This document shows, piece by piece, positions 1 through 7,203 of a stretch of DNA of 25,031 bases. The number at the start of each line of letters is the position of its first letter. Position 1 is the stretch's first letter. The notes below the pieces were generated by a model, which saw only the letters and a list, made by a program, of their open reading frames with translations, had not been told where the DNA came from and did no database searches. This DNA comes from Deltaproteobacteria bacterium. Its GTDB lineage: Bacteria; Desulfobacterota; DSM-4660; Desulfatiglandales; Desulfatiglandaceae. The position numbers and the translations under genes are program-made. The DNA is taken from the NCBI GenBank assembly GCA_018644785.1, contig JABGPV010000039.1, forward strand, positions 1 through 25,031, given 5' to 3'.

Positions 1-141
1 CAGCATCACGGCATTACCCGCGGCAGCAGAACTGATGACGATTGAGGGCAGCCCTGCGGCTTCCTTGATCAGCTCGGCACGTTTGGCGTCATCTTCAACG
101 TACAGGGGGTTTAGAGTATCGGATCCATGGGGTTTAATCAT
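1..141 (-). CDS. sat: Sulfate adenylyltransferase (ATP sulfurylase), N-terminal part, runs off the window
   Basis: The ATG at 141 opens a 47-codon reading frame that continues past the window edge. It begins MIKPHGSDTLNPLYV and later has GLPSIVISSAAAGNAVML, the N-terminal signature of dissimilatory-type Sat proteins of sulfate reducers and sulfur oxidisers. Sat makes adenosine 5'-phosphosulfate from ATP and sulfate in the cytoplasm, the first step of sulfate respiration. A clear GGAGG lies 8 nt upstream of the ATG (152-156 on the plus strand), which fixes the start. Only the N-terminus is visible, so catalytic motifs cannot be checked. The gene points out of the window, and about 190 bp separate it from the ABC transporter genes upstream. 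Confidence 0.9.
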   Translation of the reverse strand, partial: MIKPHGSDTLNPLYVEDDAKRAELIKEAAGLPSIVISSAAAGNAVML

Positions 142-330
142 TACATAGCCTCCTAAATTTCAAATGAATGGGTTTACAAAAAAACATCACGCTTCAACAT
201 CATGGCTGCATTCATATGCAGACCATCGGGTTCCAAACAGACACAAGATGGGGGCACACACCACCCGCGCCTATAGACCAAGTGTCAACTAGCATGTTCT
301 CAAATACATGTCAATAATAAGTTTGTGATA
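142..330 (-). promoter_or_regulatory. Leader and probable promoter region of sat
   Basis: This 189-bp stretch between the permease stop and the sat start holds no ORF. Read on the minus strand it has two TTGACA-like hexamers (complements of TGTCAA at 309-314 and 283-288). The first is followed 17 nt later by a weak TAGTTG. A short dyad, CATGT-8 nt-ACATG, lies near 293-310 and could be an operator. The ribosome-binding site GGAGG of sat is at the left end. No strong -10 is seen, so the promoter call is tentative. Confidence 0.35.
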
Positions 331-1125
331 TTATTCACGCCATGGAATCAGTAACCGTTCCAGCTTTTCTAAGATCCACGCAAAGGAAACGCCCATGGCC
401 GATAAAACCATGATACCGAACAACAGTCGGGTGGTCTGCATGAGGTCCGCGGAGGATAATATCAGGAACCCGACCCCTTTATCTGCGGCAATCATTTCGG
501 CCGTCACCACCAGCAGAAGCGCTATGCCCACACCCAGTTTAAGGCCGGCGAAAATCATGGGAAGCGTCATGGGCAGAATGACTTTTCGGATCACGTTGAA
601 AGGGCCGGAACCTAAGGAAAGGGCCGCTTTGATCAGTAGCGGGTCCACATTTCTGACACCGGCCCGCACGTTGATCACCACCGGAAAAAAAACCCCAAGG
701 GTAATCACTGCAACCTTCGAACCTTCACCAATTCCCAGCCAGAGAATCAACAGCGGCAGGATGGCAATCTTCGGAATGGGATAGGTGGCCGCCACCAGGG
801 GCCGCGCCGCATCATCGGCCAATTGGAAATATCCGACCACAACACCGGTGAGGATTCCCGCGCCGGCCCCCAAAAAAAACCCCCACCCGATACGCCACAG
901 ACTGGCGAACAGATGGGAAAAGATTTCACCGCTCGCTACCATCTCGTATCCCGAGGCTAGAACCGCTGAAAAGCGGGGGAGGAAAAGCGGCGGCACCAGA
1001 CCTGAATAACCCAAGCCTTCCCAGAGCCCTAAGACAAGAATAACCGAACCCCAGATCACATATGGATTTTGACGCCGGATGAGAAAACCCGTTTTGTCTC
1101 TGACGACTCTTCGATTCAGGGTCAT
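331..1125 (-). CDS. ABC transporter permease, SsuC/TauC/NMT1-associated type
   Basis: This 264-aa protein is the membrane channel of the importer encoded with the two genes upstream. It has hydrophobic segments near residues 25-45, 80-100, 115-165 and 195-250. The binding-protein-dependent permease signature around the cytoplasmic coupling loop is visible (SLGSGPFNVIRKVILPMTLPMI, about residues 169-190, which contacts the ATPase). The length is normal for SsuC/TauC proteins. Its ATG overlaps the stop of the ATPase gene by 4 nt (ATGA), so the genes are translationally coupled. Close relatives carry sulfonates, taurine, nitrate, bicarbonate or thiamine precursors; sequence alone does not choose among these substrates. 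Confidence 0.9.
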   Translation of the reverse strand: MTLNRRVVRDKTGFLIRRQNPYVIWGSVILVLGLWEGLGYSGLVPPLFLPRFSAVLASGYEMVASGEIFSHLFASLWRIGWGFFLGAGAGILTGVVVGYFQLADDAARPLVAATYPIPKIAILPLLILWLGIGEGSKVAVITLGVFFPVVINVRAGVRNVDPLLIKAALSLGSGPFNVIRKVILPMTLPMIFAGLKLGVGIALLLVVTAEMIAADKGVGFLILSSADLMQTTRLLFGIMVLSAMGVSFAWILEKLERLLIPWRE

Positions 1126-1898
1126 CGCTCCACCCCGATTTCCCGGGGTTTCCCGCGAACCTCACTCCATATTCGGTCCAGGTAACCCACAAAATCCGGA
1201 GATACTTTGACCTTTTCTTCCCGGGGACGGGGCAGATCAATGGAGACAATGGACTGGATCCGGCCGGGTCGCTCCCCCATAATCACCACCCGGTCCGCCA
1301 GGAACACGGCTTCGGGAATGTAATGGGTGATATACAAAAAACTCTGACCGGTGGTCTCATAGATTCGGGAGAGTTCAACCTGCATGTCCATGCGGATCTG
1401 CGCATCCAGGGCGGAGAAGGGCTCATCCATGAGCAGCAGTTCAGGATTCACCGCCAGGGCCCGGGCAATGGCCGCTCGCTGTTTCATGCCACCGGAAAGC
1501 TGGTGTGGATAATGTTTTTCAAACCCCGCAAGCCCCACCAGTTCAATCAATTCCGTGGCCCGGGCATCCCGTGTTCCGGAAGAGGCCCCCTGCTCTTCCA
1601 AACCATAGGTGATATTCTTTTGGACACTCCGCCAGGGGAAGAGGGCCAGATCCTGAAACACCATTGAGGTAAGGGGTCGATCATCGGCCGAAAGATCCTC
1701 AAAAACCACCTCCCCTTCAGTGGCGGACAGAAGACCGGCCACAATGTTGAGCAGGGTCGATTTCCCGCATCCGGACCGGCCCACCACCGCCACGAACTCC
1801 CCTTCTGAAATGGTCAGACTGATGCTTTGAAGGGCGTTAAAAACCGTTCCGTCCGGATTTTTAAAGCTTTTGCAGATGTTGTTGATGACGGCTCTCAT
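1122..1898 (-). CDS. ABC transporter ATP-binding protein, SsuB/TauB type
   Basis: This is a 258-aa nucleotide-binding subunit of the nitrate/sulfonate/taurine class. Walker A is GRSGCGKST near residues 40-48, the Q-loop lies in MVFQDLALFPW, the ABC signature is LSGGMKQR, Walker B is LLLMDEP, the D-loop is SALD and the H-loop is ITHYIPEA, all in the expected order. The H-loop reads HY where most relatives have HD. I chose ATG 1898, which overlaps the TGA of the substrate-binding gene by one base; a GTG one codon upstream (1901) is equally possible. It energises import through the permease encoded next. Confidence 0.93.
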   Translation of the reverse strand: MRAVINNICKSFKNPDGTVFNALQSISLTISEGEFVAVVGRSGCGKSTLLNIVAGLLSATEGEVVFEDLSADDRPLTSMVFQDLALFPWRSVQKNITYGLEEQGASSGTRDARATELIELVGLAGFEKHYPHQLSGGMKQRAAIARALAVNPELLLMDEPFSALDAQIRMDMQVELSRIYETTGQSFLYITHYIPEAVFLADRVVIMGERPGRIQSIVSIDLPRPREEKVKVSPDFVGYLDRIWSEVRGKPREIGVER

Positions 1899-2935
1899 CA
1901 CTTCTTGTCAAGACTGTCGAGGGCTTTTTGCCAGATTTTCATATTGACGATTTGTTTCGCATCCAGTCTTTTTCCAACCATTTTATGGCTATGATACCAG
2001 TCGATCTGCCGCTGAATATCTTCGGCAAAGAGCTTGCCGTCGCGATCATTATAATTCAGCCCGAGAGCGATCAACGACGGTTTTCGAGATGTGTATTTGG
2101 CAATATACCCGATGACCTCATCGAAACCCGGTCCTTTCACCGGAAGTCCATCTTTTTGGGTCAGGCAGTTGTCGTAATAGAACCGGCAGGCCCGAATATA
2201 GGCCCGCAGAAATTTCAGGCTAAGACCTTCATTTTCACTCAGTTTTTGGGAAAAAAAGATAGCGGCAATCTGGTAACGCATCTCATCACCGGCCCACAGC
2301 ATCACATGCCCAATTTTCTTTTTTTCCATCACCGTACAGAAGGGCTGCACCATGAAAGCGGTTTCGATGCGATTGGCGGCCACCGCATCCATCATGCTTT
2401 TGACGCCGCCTAAGGGGGTTGGTTTCACATCTTTGAGATTCATGCCGTTTTTCGTCAGGATATTGCCCAGCATGTAGTGAAAGGTCGATCCTATCTGGGT
2501 GATACCCACCCGATTTCCTTTGAGATCGGCCAGGGTCCTTATCCCCTTCTCCCAGGCATCATTGCTCACCATGAGTCCCACCAGCCTGTACCCCGGCCAG
2601 ACGCGGCCCTTGTCCGCAACGATACTGACCTTCAAGCCGTTGGCCGCCGCATTGTAAAGGCCGGCGGTCAACCCGGTGGCCCCCACATCAACATCGCCGG
2701 CTGCCAGGGCCATGGCCACTGGTTGAGCCGATCTCATGAATTTCAATTCCACATTCAGGCCTTCATCGGCGAAATATCCTTTCTCCGCGGCAATAAACAG
2801 GGGCGCGGATGACGTCAACCGGAGAGCCCCCACCCGAAGTTTCGTTTCCGCCCATGCGGGCCCCACAGCCAGGCAAACAAAAAGCCCTGCCAAGGCTAAC
2901 GACCTATAAACAATACTGAAATCTGGAAATCCCAT
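1898..2935 (-). CDS. ABC transporter substrate-binding protein, NMT1/SsuA-like
   Basis: A 345-aa exported protein. A signal peptide with a hydrophobic core (SLALAGLFVCLAVGPAWA) ends near residue 29 in an Ala-X-Ala site. The mature part starts ETKLRVGALRLTSSAPLFIAA and contains EKGYFADEGLNVEL, typical of the NMT1/THI5-like and SsuA/TauA binding folds. It should capture a small anionic or heterocyclic ligand in the periplasm for the permease and ATPase downstream. The start is placed at ATG 2935, behind a purine-rich GAGGGGGGAG, because the reading frame upstream of it is promoter and operator DNA. The substrate is unknown. The promoter dyad resembles one upstream of mqnE, so a link with that regulon is possible but unproven. 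Confidence 0.88.
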   Translation of the reverse strand: MGFPDFSIVYRSLALAGLFVCLAVGPAWAETKLRVGALRLTSSAPLFIAAEKGYFADEGLNVELKFMRSAQPVAMALAAGDVDVGATGLTAGLYNAAANGLKVSIVADKGRVWPGYRLVGLMVSNDAWEKGIRTLADLKGNRVGITQIGSTFHYMLGNILTKNGMNLKDVKPTPLGGVKSMMDAVAANRIETAFMVQPFCTVMEKKKIGHVMLWAGDEMRYQIAAIFFSQKLSENEGLSLKFLRAYIRACRFYYDNCLTQKDGLPVKGPGFDEVIGYIAKYTSRKPSLIALGLNYNDRDGKLFAEDIQRQIDWYHSHKMVGKRLDAKQIVNMKIWQKALDSLDKK

Positions 2936-2990
2936 GCTCCCCCCCTCAATCTTTCCCAAGAAAATTTTGTTAATTGAAAACGAAGCGTGC

Positions 2991-3019
2991 ATTGTTGACC
3001 AGGTGGTCACCTATGTCAA
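2991..3019 (-). promoter_or_regulatory. ABC operon promoter with operator dyad in the spacer
   Basis: On the minus strand a TTGACA -35 (complement of 3014-3019) is followed by exactly 17 nt and AACAAT (complement of 2991-2996). Between them lies the perfect dyad TGACCA-GG-TGGTCA (2996-3009), a position where a bound repressor would block RNA polymerase. The same dyad, with AG in the centre, occurs at 23299-23312 ahead of mqnE. The size and form fit a dimeric GntR- or TetR-type regulator, but no regulator gene is present in the window. Confidence 0.6.
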
Positions 3020-3186
3020 GGCAAAATTGGGTTAGTATTCTGAATCTCGTGTCCGGTACCGGTTTATCGTTCCCATCCCCTTCCCGCTTTCAGTATTAAC
3101 TTCCTTCCCTAATTGTGTTACCTTCCCAACATCAAGAGCTCTTCGCTGAAAAGAATATGGTTTTAAAATTGAAAAGGAGAATTGGC
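3020..3186. promoter_or_regulatory. Divergent intergenic region ahead of the flavodoxin-fold gene
   Basis: This region separates the leftward ABC operon from the rightward reductase gene. It contains a 10-bp palindrome, CCGGTACCGG (3053-3062), and at its right end the ribosome-binding site AAGGAG of the reductase gene. I see no convincing -35/-10 pair for the rightward genes. Confidence 0.25.
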
Positions 3187-3750
3187 ATGAAAATCATCAC
3201 CATTTTGGGAAGCCCGAAAAAAAGCGGAAATACCGCTAAAGTACTCTCGATGTTTGAAGAGAAAGTGGGAGAAAACCATGAAGTTGAACGGATTCACATC
3301 ACCCAGTACAAGGTGGGCGGCTGCCTTGGATGCTATAAGTGCCAGGAAAAAAAGGATGAGCCCGGATGCGTTCAAAAAGATGATGCATTGATCATATTTG
3401 AGAAAATGATCCAAGCCGATGCGATTGTGTATGCGTCACCGCTCTATTGCTGGAGCTTTTCTTCTCAGATAAAACCCCTTATAGACCGGCATGTTTGCCT
3501 GGTATCCGGTTACGGCACCCCTGAACACGACTCCCTTATCAACGGTAAACCGGTTGCCCTGCTGGTGACCTGCGCCGGCCCAATTGAGGAAAACTGTGAT
3601 GCCATCCAAGGTATTTTTTCCGGCATTACCGCCTACGGCAAGGTGGCATCAAAAGGCAATTTCATCCTGCCTTTTTGCACAACACCCGATGCCATTGGTG
3701 ATGAAGGCGCTGAACTCGCTGCAAATCTTGCAAAAGCGATCACCGGATAA
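3187..3750 (+). CDS. Flavodoxin-fold NAD(P)H:FMN reductase / iron-sulfur-flavoprotein-like protein
   Basis: A 187-aa protein starting MKIITILGSPKKSGNTAKVL, the phosphate-binding loop of NADPH-dependent FMN reductases and iron-sulfur flavoproteins. A compact Cys cluster, C46-x2-C49-x2-C52-x8-C61, resembles the CX2CX2CX4-7C motif that binds a 4Fe-4S cluster in methanogen iron-sulfur flavoprotein. The last spacing is one residue longer than usual. ASPLYCWSFSSQ (about 83-94) is the second flavin-contact loop. The start is ATG 3187 behind AAGGAGAATTGGC; a GTG 72 nt upstream would add an unrelated-looking extension. Its likely role is a cytoplasmic electron-transfer or quinone/FMN reductase. The truncated maoC follows 34 bp later and may once have been in the same operon. 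Confidence 0.85.
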   Translation: MKIITILGSPKKSGNTAKVLSMFEEKVGENHEVERIHITQYKVGGCLGCYKCQEKKDEPGCVQKDDALIIFEKMIQADAIVYASPLYCWSFSSQIKPLIDRHVCLVSGYGTPEHDSLINGKPVALLVTCAGPIEENCDAIQGIFSGITAYGKVASKGNFILPFCTTPDAIGDEGAELAANLAKAITG

Positions 3751-3784
3751 AAAAGCCATCAAACCGTTTAAATCAGGGAGAATC

Positions 3785-4042
3785 ATGGAAACCATCGGCC
3801 TTGGACGATGCTGGGAAGACATGCCCGTGGGGTTTAAATTCAAAACGGTCGGGCGAACCATTACGGAAACAGATCTGGTGAACTTTATCGGCAACACCGG
3901 TATGGTGGAAGTGCTCTTCACCAATACCCATTATGCCCGACAACACGGCCCCGGCGGGGGTCGTATTGTTCCGGCGGCATTGCTGTTCAGTATCGCGGAA
4001 GGGCTGACCGCAAGGGTCCTGATATCCCAATATATACCTTGA
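3785..4042 (+). pseudogene. MaoC-like hot-dog dehydratase, 3'-truncated
   Basis: The 85-codon frame starts with a good ribosome-binding site (GGGAG, 8 nt upstream). Its sequence RTITETDLVNFIGNTGMVE and GPGGGRIVPAALLFSIAEGLTARVL matches the N-terminal half of MaoC-type acyl dehydratases, which hydrate enoyl-CoA thioesters and are usually about 140-170 aa. Similarity ends near residue 79, followed by six unrelated residues (ISQYIP) and a stop. The breakpoint, about 4020-4030, is where the operator of the VapBC module begins (4030). The product therefore lacks half of the hot-dog fold and is almost certainly inactive, apparently cut by insertion of the toxin-antitoxin cassette or by a linked deletion. 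Confidence 0.75.
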
Positions 4043-4066
4043 CATCCAATGCGGGAAGTATATATC
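4030..4066 (+). promoter_or_regulatory. VapBC promoter flanked by an inverted repeat (probable autoregulatory operator)
   Basis: TTGACA (4039-4044) and TATATC (4061-4066) are 16 nt apart. They are framed by perfect 8-bp arms, ATATATAC (4030-4037) and GTATATAT (4058-4065). A further GATATACAT follows. VapBC complexes usually repress their own promoter by binding such dyads, so the arrangement fits autoregulation. Confidence 0.6.
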
Positions 4067-4101
4067 TTTTGATATACATCAACAGCCAAACGGAGGCAAT
4101 T

Positions 4102-4350
4102 ATGGAAACAGCCAAACTATTTGTAAATGGGCGAAGTCAAGCGGTTCGCTTGCCAAAAGCCTATCGGTTTGAGGGAAATGCGGTCTATATAAAGAAAATG
4201 GCTGGTGGGGTACTGCTACTCCCTAAGAATCAATCGATCTGGGATCTTTGGGAAGGGAACCTAATGAAATATGAAACGCCGTTTATGACGGAAAGAAATC
4301 AGCCGGAACTGCAACAGGAGAGAGAGAGCCTGGATGAAATATTTAATTGA
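4102..4350 (+). CDS. vapB: VapB/VagC-type antitoxin (SpoVT-AbrB fold)
   Basis: An 82-aa protein, METAKLFVNGRSQAVRLPKAYRF, the N-terminal swapped-hairpin DNA-binding domain of VagC-type VapB antitoxins. It is followed by a hydrophobic strand (GGVLLLP) and an acidic C-terminal tail that would fold onto the toxin. The ATG at 4102 has CGGAGG 7 nt upstream; an upstream ATG (4039) falls inside the promoter and is rejected. It overlaps the toxin gene by 17 nt. The expected role is to neutralise the VapC ribonuclease and, with it, repress the operon. Confidence 0.9.
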   Translation: METAKLFVNGRSQAVRLPKAYRFEGNAVYIKKMAGGVLLLPKNQSIWDLWEGNLMKYETPFMTERNQPELQQERESLDEIFN

Positions 4351-4735
4351 TACCAATATTTGCATTTACATAATGAATAAGCGACCGATAGCGGTTATTC
4401 ATAAATTCAAACAGTTTGATGTAGATGAAATCTGCGTGTCAACAATCACGGTTTCGGAATTACAGTATGGCGTTGTCAAAAGTAAAAATCGCAGGTTAAA
4501 TAAACAGCGCCTCGAAGAGTTTCTCGCCCCATTTGAAATTATTCCATACGATGAAATTGCCGCCAATATGTATGGAGATATTCGTCATCAATTAGAGAAG
4601 CGCGGGGAGACTATCGGTCCACTCGATCTGCAGATTGCAGCGCATGCCCTGAGCGGAAATTTCGTCCTTATTACCAACAATGAAAAGGAATTCAAACGCG
4701 TTAAGAATTTAAAAATCGAAAATTGGACAAAATAG
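4334..4735 (+). CDS. vapC: VapC toxin, PIN-domain ribonuclease
   Basis: A 133-aa single PIN domain. The acidic residues expected for metal-dependent RNA cleavage are present: D6 in YLIDTNICIYIM, E42 in TVSELQYG and D98 in IGPLDLQIAAHAL. The C-terminal TNNEKEF motif has Asn rather than Asp at the fourth position, as in many FitB/VapC toxins. Known VapC toxins cut initiator tRNA or rRNA loops when the antitoxin is degraded. Translation is coupled to vapB (17-nt overlap). It ends 58 bp before the convergent DUF362 gene. Confidence 0.92.
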   Translation: MKYLIDTNICIYIMNKRPIAVIHKFKQFDVDEICVSTITVSELQYGVVKSKNRRLNKQRLEEFLAPFEIIPYDEIAANMYGDIRHQLEKRGETIGPLDLQIAAHALSGNFVLITNNEKEFKRVKNLKIENWTK

Positions 4736-4788
4736 AAACCACCCAGGGAATTCCGGGGATTGGGGTCGGAAAAATTCAATCAATTCAA

Positions 4789-4800
4789 GGGGTCTACGTT
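4789..4800. repeat. Half-copy of the GGGGTCTACGTT palindromic repeat
   Basis: The 12 bases GGGGTCTACGTT are identical to the left arm of the full hairpin repeat at 8119-8175. The stop codon of the DUF362 gene (4794-4796 on the minus strand) lies inside this half-repeat, so the repeat sits at the 3' end of that gene. No second arm is found. Confidence 0.55.
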
Positions 4801-5705
4801 CCACTTTCCATTAAGATATCGGCAATTCCATTTCGATAGTCGATGCTCTCATCATCGGCTGAGATTATATTGATGTTTTCAGGCGATGATACCCCTAAAC
4901 CAATTTCAGCAGCTCTGGCAATTTGCTCCTGGTGAAAAATTTTCCTGTCCATAATCTGTCTATTGCTGCCCAAAAATTTCAGAATGGCGACGCCAACTGC
5001 ATCAATTGCCACTCGATCCGTTGATGCTATGAAAACATCGCCTTTTGCAACTGTGCCGGTTGCCGGTCCTCCGTCTACAAATGCATCAATGCCGTCCAGC
5101 ACAATTAAATCGGGTTTAAAAGGCTGGTTTATTTCCGCAATCAGCTTGCACTGGTGCGGTGAGCCGTGCAGTTCCGCCATGTAGCCGTAACCATGCCGGG
5201 TTGTGGGAACGACGCCAACGTGGAGCTTTAGGGACATGGTAAAAACACCGCCGAACTGATGTGTTTTGAGACACCCTGTGGAAATCAGACATTCGGACTC
5301 CATGATGGGACGGGCAATGCGAAAACCGTTTTGCCAATGAGAACCCTCAGGCTTAAACGCCAACCAGTCTTTGGCGTTCAAATCATCAAAATCGATAACT
5401 TTAACATCCAGTTTTTCCAAAAGGGGAAGAATACCTTTTGCTTCCATAACGCCCCGGGTGGGCGGGTAACTGCGTTCTCCCACACTGACGGAACTCGCGC
5501 CCATCCCCCAGATTTCCTGCACCAGTGCAACAAGGGTGTCATTGTGGGTTGACCCGGGGGTAGTATCCGCCGTATTGAAATTGGGTTTGATCAGAACGTC
5601 TTTGTTTTTTACCGGGTTTATTCCCAGTGAATTGATCGAAGATGAAACGCCTTTTTGGCGGTCGTTTGTGCTGACCAGTGATACCTGAGTCATCATATTC
5701 GCCAT
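4794..5705 (-). CDS. DUF362 domain-containing protein
   Basis: A 303-aa protein with the DUF362 pattern: DVLIKPNFNTADTTPGSTHNDTLVALVQEI near the N-terminus, a central GCLKTHQFGGVFTMSLKLHVGVVP segment (about 144-167) and DLIVLDGIDAFVDGGPATG (about 200-218). Members are common in anaerobes, often alongside or fused to ferredoxin domains, and their biochemical role is not established. This copy has no ferredoxin Cys motif. A GGAGG 7 nt before ATG 5705 supports the start. It is convergent with vapC, and its stop codon is inside a repeat fragment, so the natural C-terminus may have been altered slightly. Confidence 0.8.
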   Translation of the reverse strand: MANMMTQVSLVSTNDRQKGVSSSINSLGINPVKNKDVLIKPNFNTADTTPGSTHNDTLVALVQEIWGMGASSVSVGERSYPPTRGVMEAKGILPLLEKLDVKVIDFDDLNAKDWLAFKPEGSHWQNGFRIARPIMESECLISTGCLKTHQFGGVFTMSLKLHVGVVPTTRHGYGYMAELHGSPHQCKLIAEINQPFKPDLIVLDGIDAFVDGGPATGTVAKGDVFIASTDRVAIDAVGVAILKFLGSNRQIMDRKIFHQEQIARAAEIGLGVSSPENINIISADDESIDYRNGIADILMESGT

Positions 5706-5760
5706 TTAAAACCTCCATAATGCCCCTGTTTCGAGTGATTCGTAATCGCTCGTTTCAATG

Positions 5761-5787
5761 GGACAAAAAAAGGGGTCTGTCCCCTAT
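5761..5787. repeat. Short GGGGTCTGTCCCC palindrome
   Basis: AGGGG-TCTGT-CCCCT (5771-5785) forms a small hairpin, and a second inner pairing (GGGACA at 5760-5765 with TGTCCC) extends it. It lies just beyond the stop of the DUF998 gene, where it could act as a terminator or be a REP-like element related to the GGGGTC-type repeats elsewhere in the window. Confidence 0.45.
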
Positions 5788-5791
5788 TACA

Positions 5792-6487
5792 CTATCGTTC
5801 GCTTTGCCCTTTTGTAGAGTTGATGGGTAAATCCAGATTTCTATAGGCCAGGATAGATACTACAAAAATCCAGAAATACGAACTTCCCAGAGATAATCGT
5901 TGAAACAAACCTGTACCCGCTCTTGTTTCATCAGAAATCATCATCGCAATATATGAAATCAACCCAATGATACCACACGCATAGCTGAATACCTTGACTT
6001 TGTTTGTCCATTCTTCACTCGATTTGCTGAAAACGTATCCCCATGTCATTATACTAATAGGTAAAATAAATATTGTTATAGCCCCAAAGAAATCATGCAG
6101 ATTTTGGTCAGGCGTAGGGTTTGCTGGTGAACACCCAAGGTCACAAGAAAAAACCCCTGCTCCATTCAAGAATATCGCATGAGTAAGCAGGGTGAAGAAA
6201 GCAATAGTTTTAGCTTTCCCTTTATATTCAATGGTACTTGGAAAAATAATAGAATATATAATGAGCATGATGCTTGTAATGAAAAACCCACCCAGTTTCA
6301 TCACATACGCATGATGTAAGCCTGTTGCGCCCAGTTCACTCATATAGTTGGTGCAGTGACTATATCCATCCTGTAATGAAGCGGCCAATAGGACTGATGT
6401 AAAAAAAATAATTGGCGCTAAAATTCCACACAGGATTCCCCATTTTTTTGTGTTAGCATATGTTCTATAGGTCCAAAGTCGATGCAT
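5792..6487 (-). CDS. DUF998 family integral membrane protein
   Basis: A 231-aa protein with about six hydrophobic segments (roughly 17-36, 63-83, 93-113, 133-153, 165-185 and 202-216). The DUF998 landmarks are visible: YMSELGATG after the first helix and GVFSCDLGCSPANPTP (about 111-126), whose paired Cys residues are typical of the family. The biochemical function is unknown. The start at ATG 6487 has a weak AGGGA upstream. It lies 18 bp downstream of a PIN toxin gene on the same strand and could be cotranscribed with it. This AT-richer gene differs in composition from its neighbours, hinting at separate acquisition. Confidence 0.75.
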   Translation of the reverse strand: MHRLWTYRTYANTKKWGILCGILAPIIFFTSVLLAASLQDGYSHCTNYMSELGATGLHHAYVMKLGGFFITSIMLIIYSIIFPSTIEYKGKAKTIAFFTLLTHAIFLNGAGVFSCDLGCSPANPTPDQNLHDFFGAITIFILPISIMTWGYVFSKSSEEWTNKVKVFSYACGIIGLISYIAMMISDETRAGTGLFQRLSLGSSYFWIFVVSILAYRNLDLPINSTKGQSER

Positions 6488-6505
6488 AATTTTTTCCCTA
6501 ACCAG

Positions 6506-6913
6506 TTAGATTCTTTGATTTTTGAGGACTTCAGAGAATTCTTTTGGAGAGACCATGTGAAGAGATGCATATTGCCCAATATCCAGTAAGTCCCTGTCGC
6601 CGGTGACAATATATTCTGCTTTTGCAGCTAGCCCTAAAGAGATGATATTGTCATCATCAGGATCTCGGCAGATGTCTGATACCAGATTCTTCGGGTTGGT
6701 GACAATGGCCTGTTCCCCGAGATAGGAAATGATTTCATCAACTGTCTCAGGGGGAAGTTTGATCTTCTTGATGAGCTTTTCCTTAATTTCACCCAAGATG
6801 AAATCACTAATGAAAACATTGTGCTCAGTTATGCAGCTTTCGAGCATCAGGTGGCATACGCCATGCGTTGCAAATGCTGCAATGTATATGTTTGAGTCAA
6901 ACACGATATTCAT
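6506..6913 (-). CDS. PIN-domain toxin of the COG1569 type
   Basis: A 135-aa PIN domain. Conserved acids are D6 (NIVFDSNIYIAAF), E42 (ISDFILGEIKEKL), the DPDDDNI motif at 84-90 and D106/D108 (YIVTGDRDLLDI). This layout is typical of putative toxin components of the COG1569 group rather than classical VapC. It should be an RNase controlled by the RHH antitoxin encoded just upstream; the two frames overlap by 4 nt (ATGA). The DUF998 gene follows 18 bp later. Confidence 0.88.
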   Translation of the reverse strand: MNIVFDSNIYIAAFATHGVCHLMLESCITEHNVFISDFILGEIKEKLIKKIKLPPETVDEIISYLGEQAIVTNPKNLVSDICRDPDDDNIISLGLAAKAEYIVTGDRDLLDIGQYASLHMVSPKEFSEVLKNQRI

Positions 6914-7128
6914 GTGAGTGCCTCAAACACATCTTCATCTGTCAAAAAACCAGCCGCTTCTGCAAATGGAAGTGTTTTGGCTCTAAGTTTCCGAAAGCGC
7001 TTAACAACCAAATAGTTCTGGAGTGATTCCCTAACAAGATCGCTTAGTACTTTGTTTTCAGAATTACAGATATCCTGCAGTGTCTTTTTCATTTCTTCGG
7101 GAAGACGTATTGTGAGTGTAGTATCCAT
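6910..7128 (-). CDS. Ribbon-helix-helix (CopG-type) antitoxin
   Basis: A 72-aa protein, MDTTLTIRLPEEMKKTLQD, with the short beta strand (TTLTIRL) and two helices of an RHH DNA-binding domain, and then an acidic tail (FLTDEDVFEALT). ATG 7128 has a perfect AAGGAGG 6 nt upstream; longer frames upstream are rejected. It is the probable antitoxin and autorepressor for the PIN toxin that follows with a 4-nt overlap. Confidence 0.88.
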   Translation of the reverse strand: MDTTLTIRLPEEMKKTLQDICNSENKVLSDLVRESLQNYLVVKRFRKLRAKTLPFAEAAGFLTDEDVFEALT

Positions 7129-7203
7129 TCTATGCCTCCTTCTAGTTTTGTAAGACAGTGTCGCACATCTGTGTGGTGAAGTCAAACGTAATTCGGGGCA
7201 AGA

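Noticed and set aside
2936..3010. N-terminal extension of the substrate-binding protein (MTTWST start)
   Set aside because: It would translate the promoter and operator; the internal ATG has a ribosome-binding site and a proper signal peptide.
3115..3186. GTG-initiated upstream extension of the flavodoxin-fold protein
   Set aside because: The extension is not family-like, and ATG 3187 has AAGGAG and starts with the conserved MKIITILGSP.
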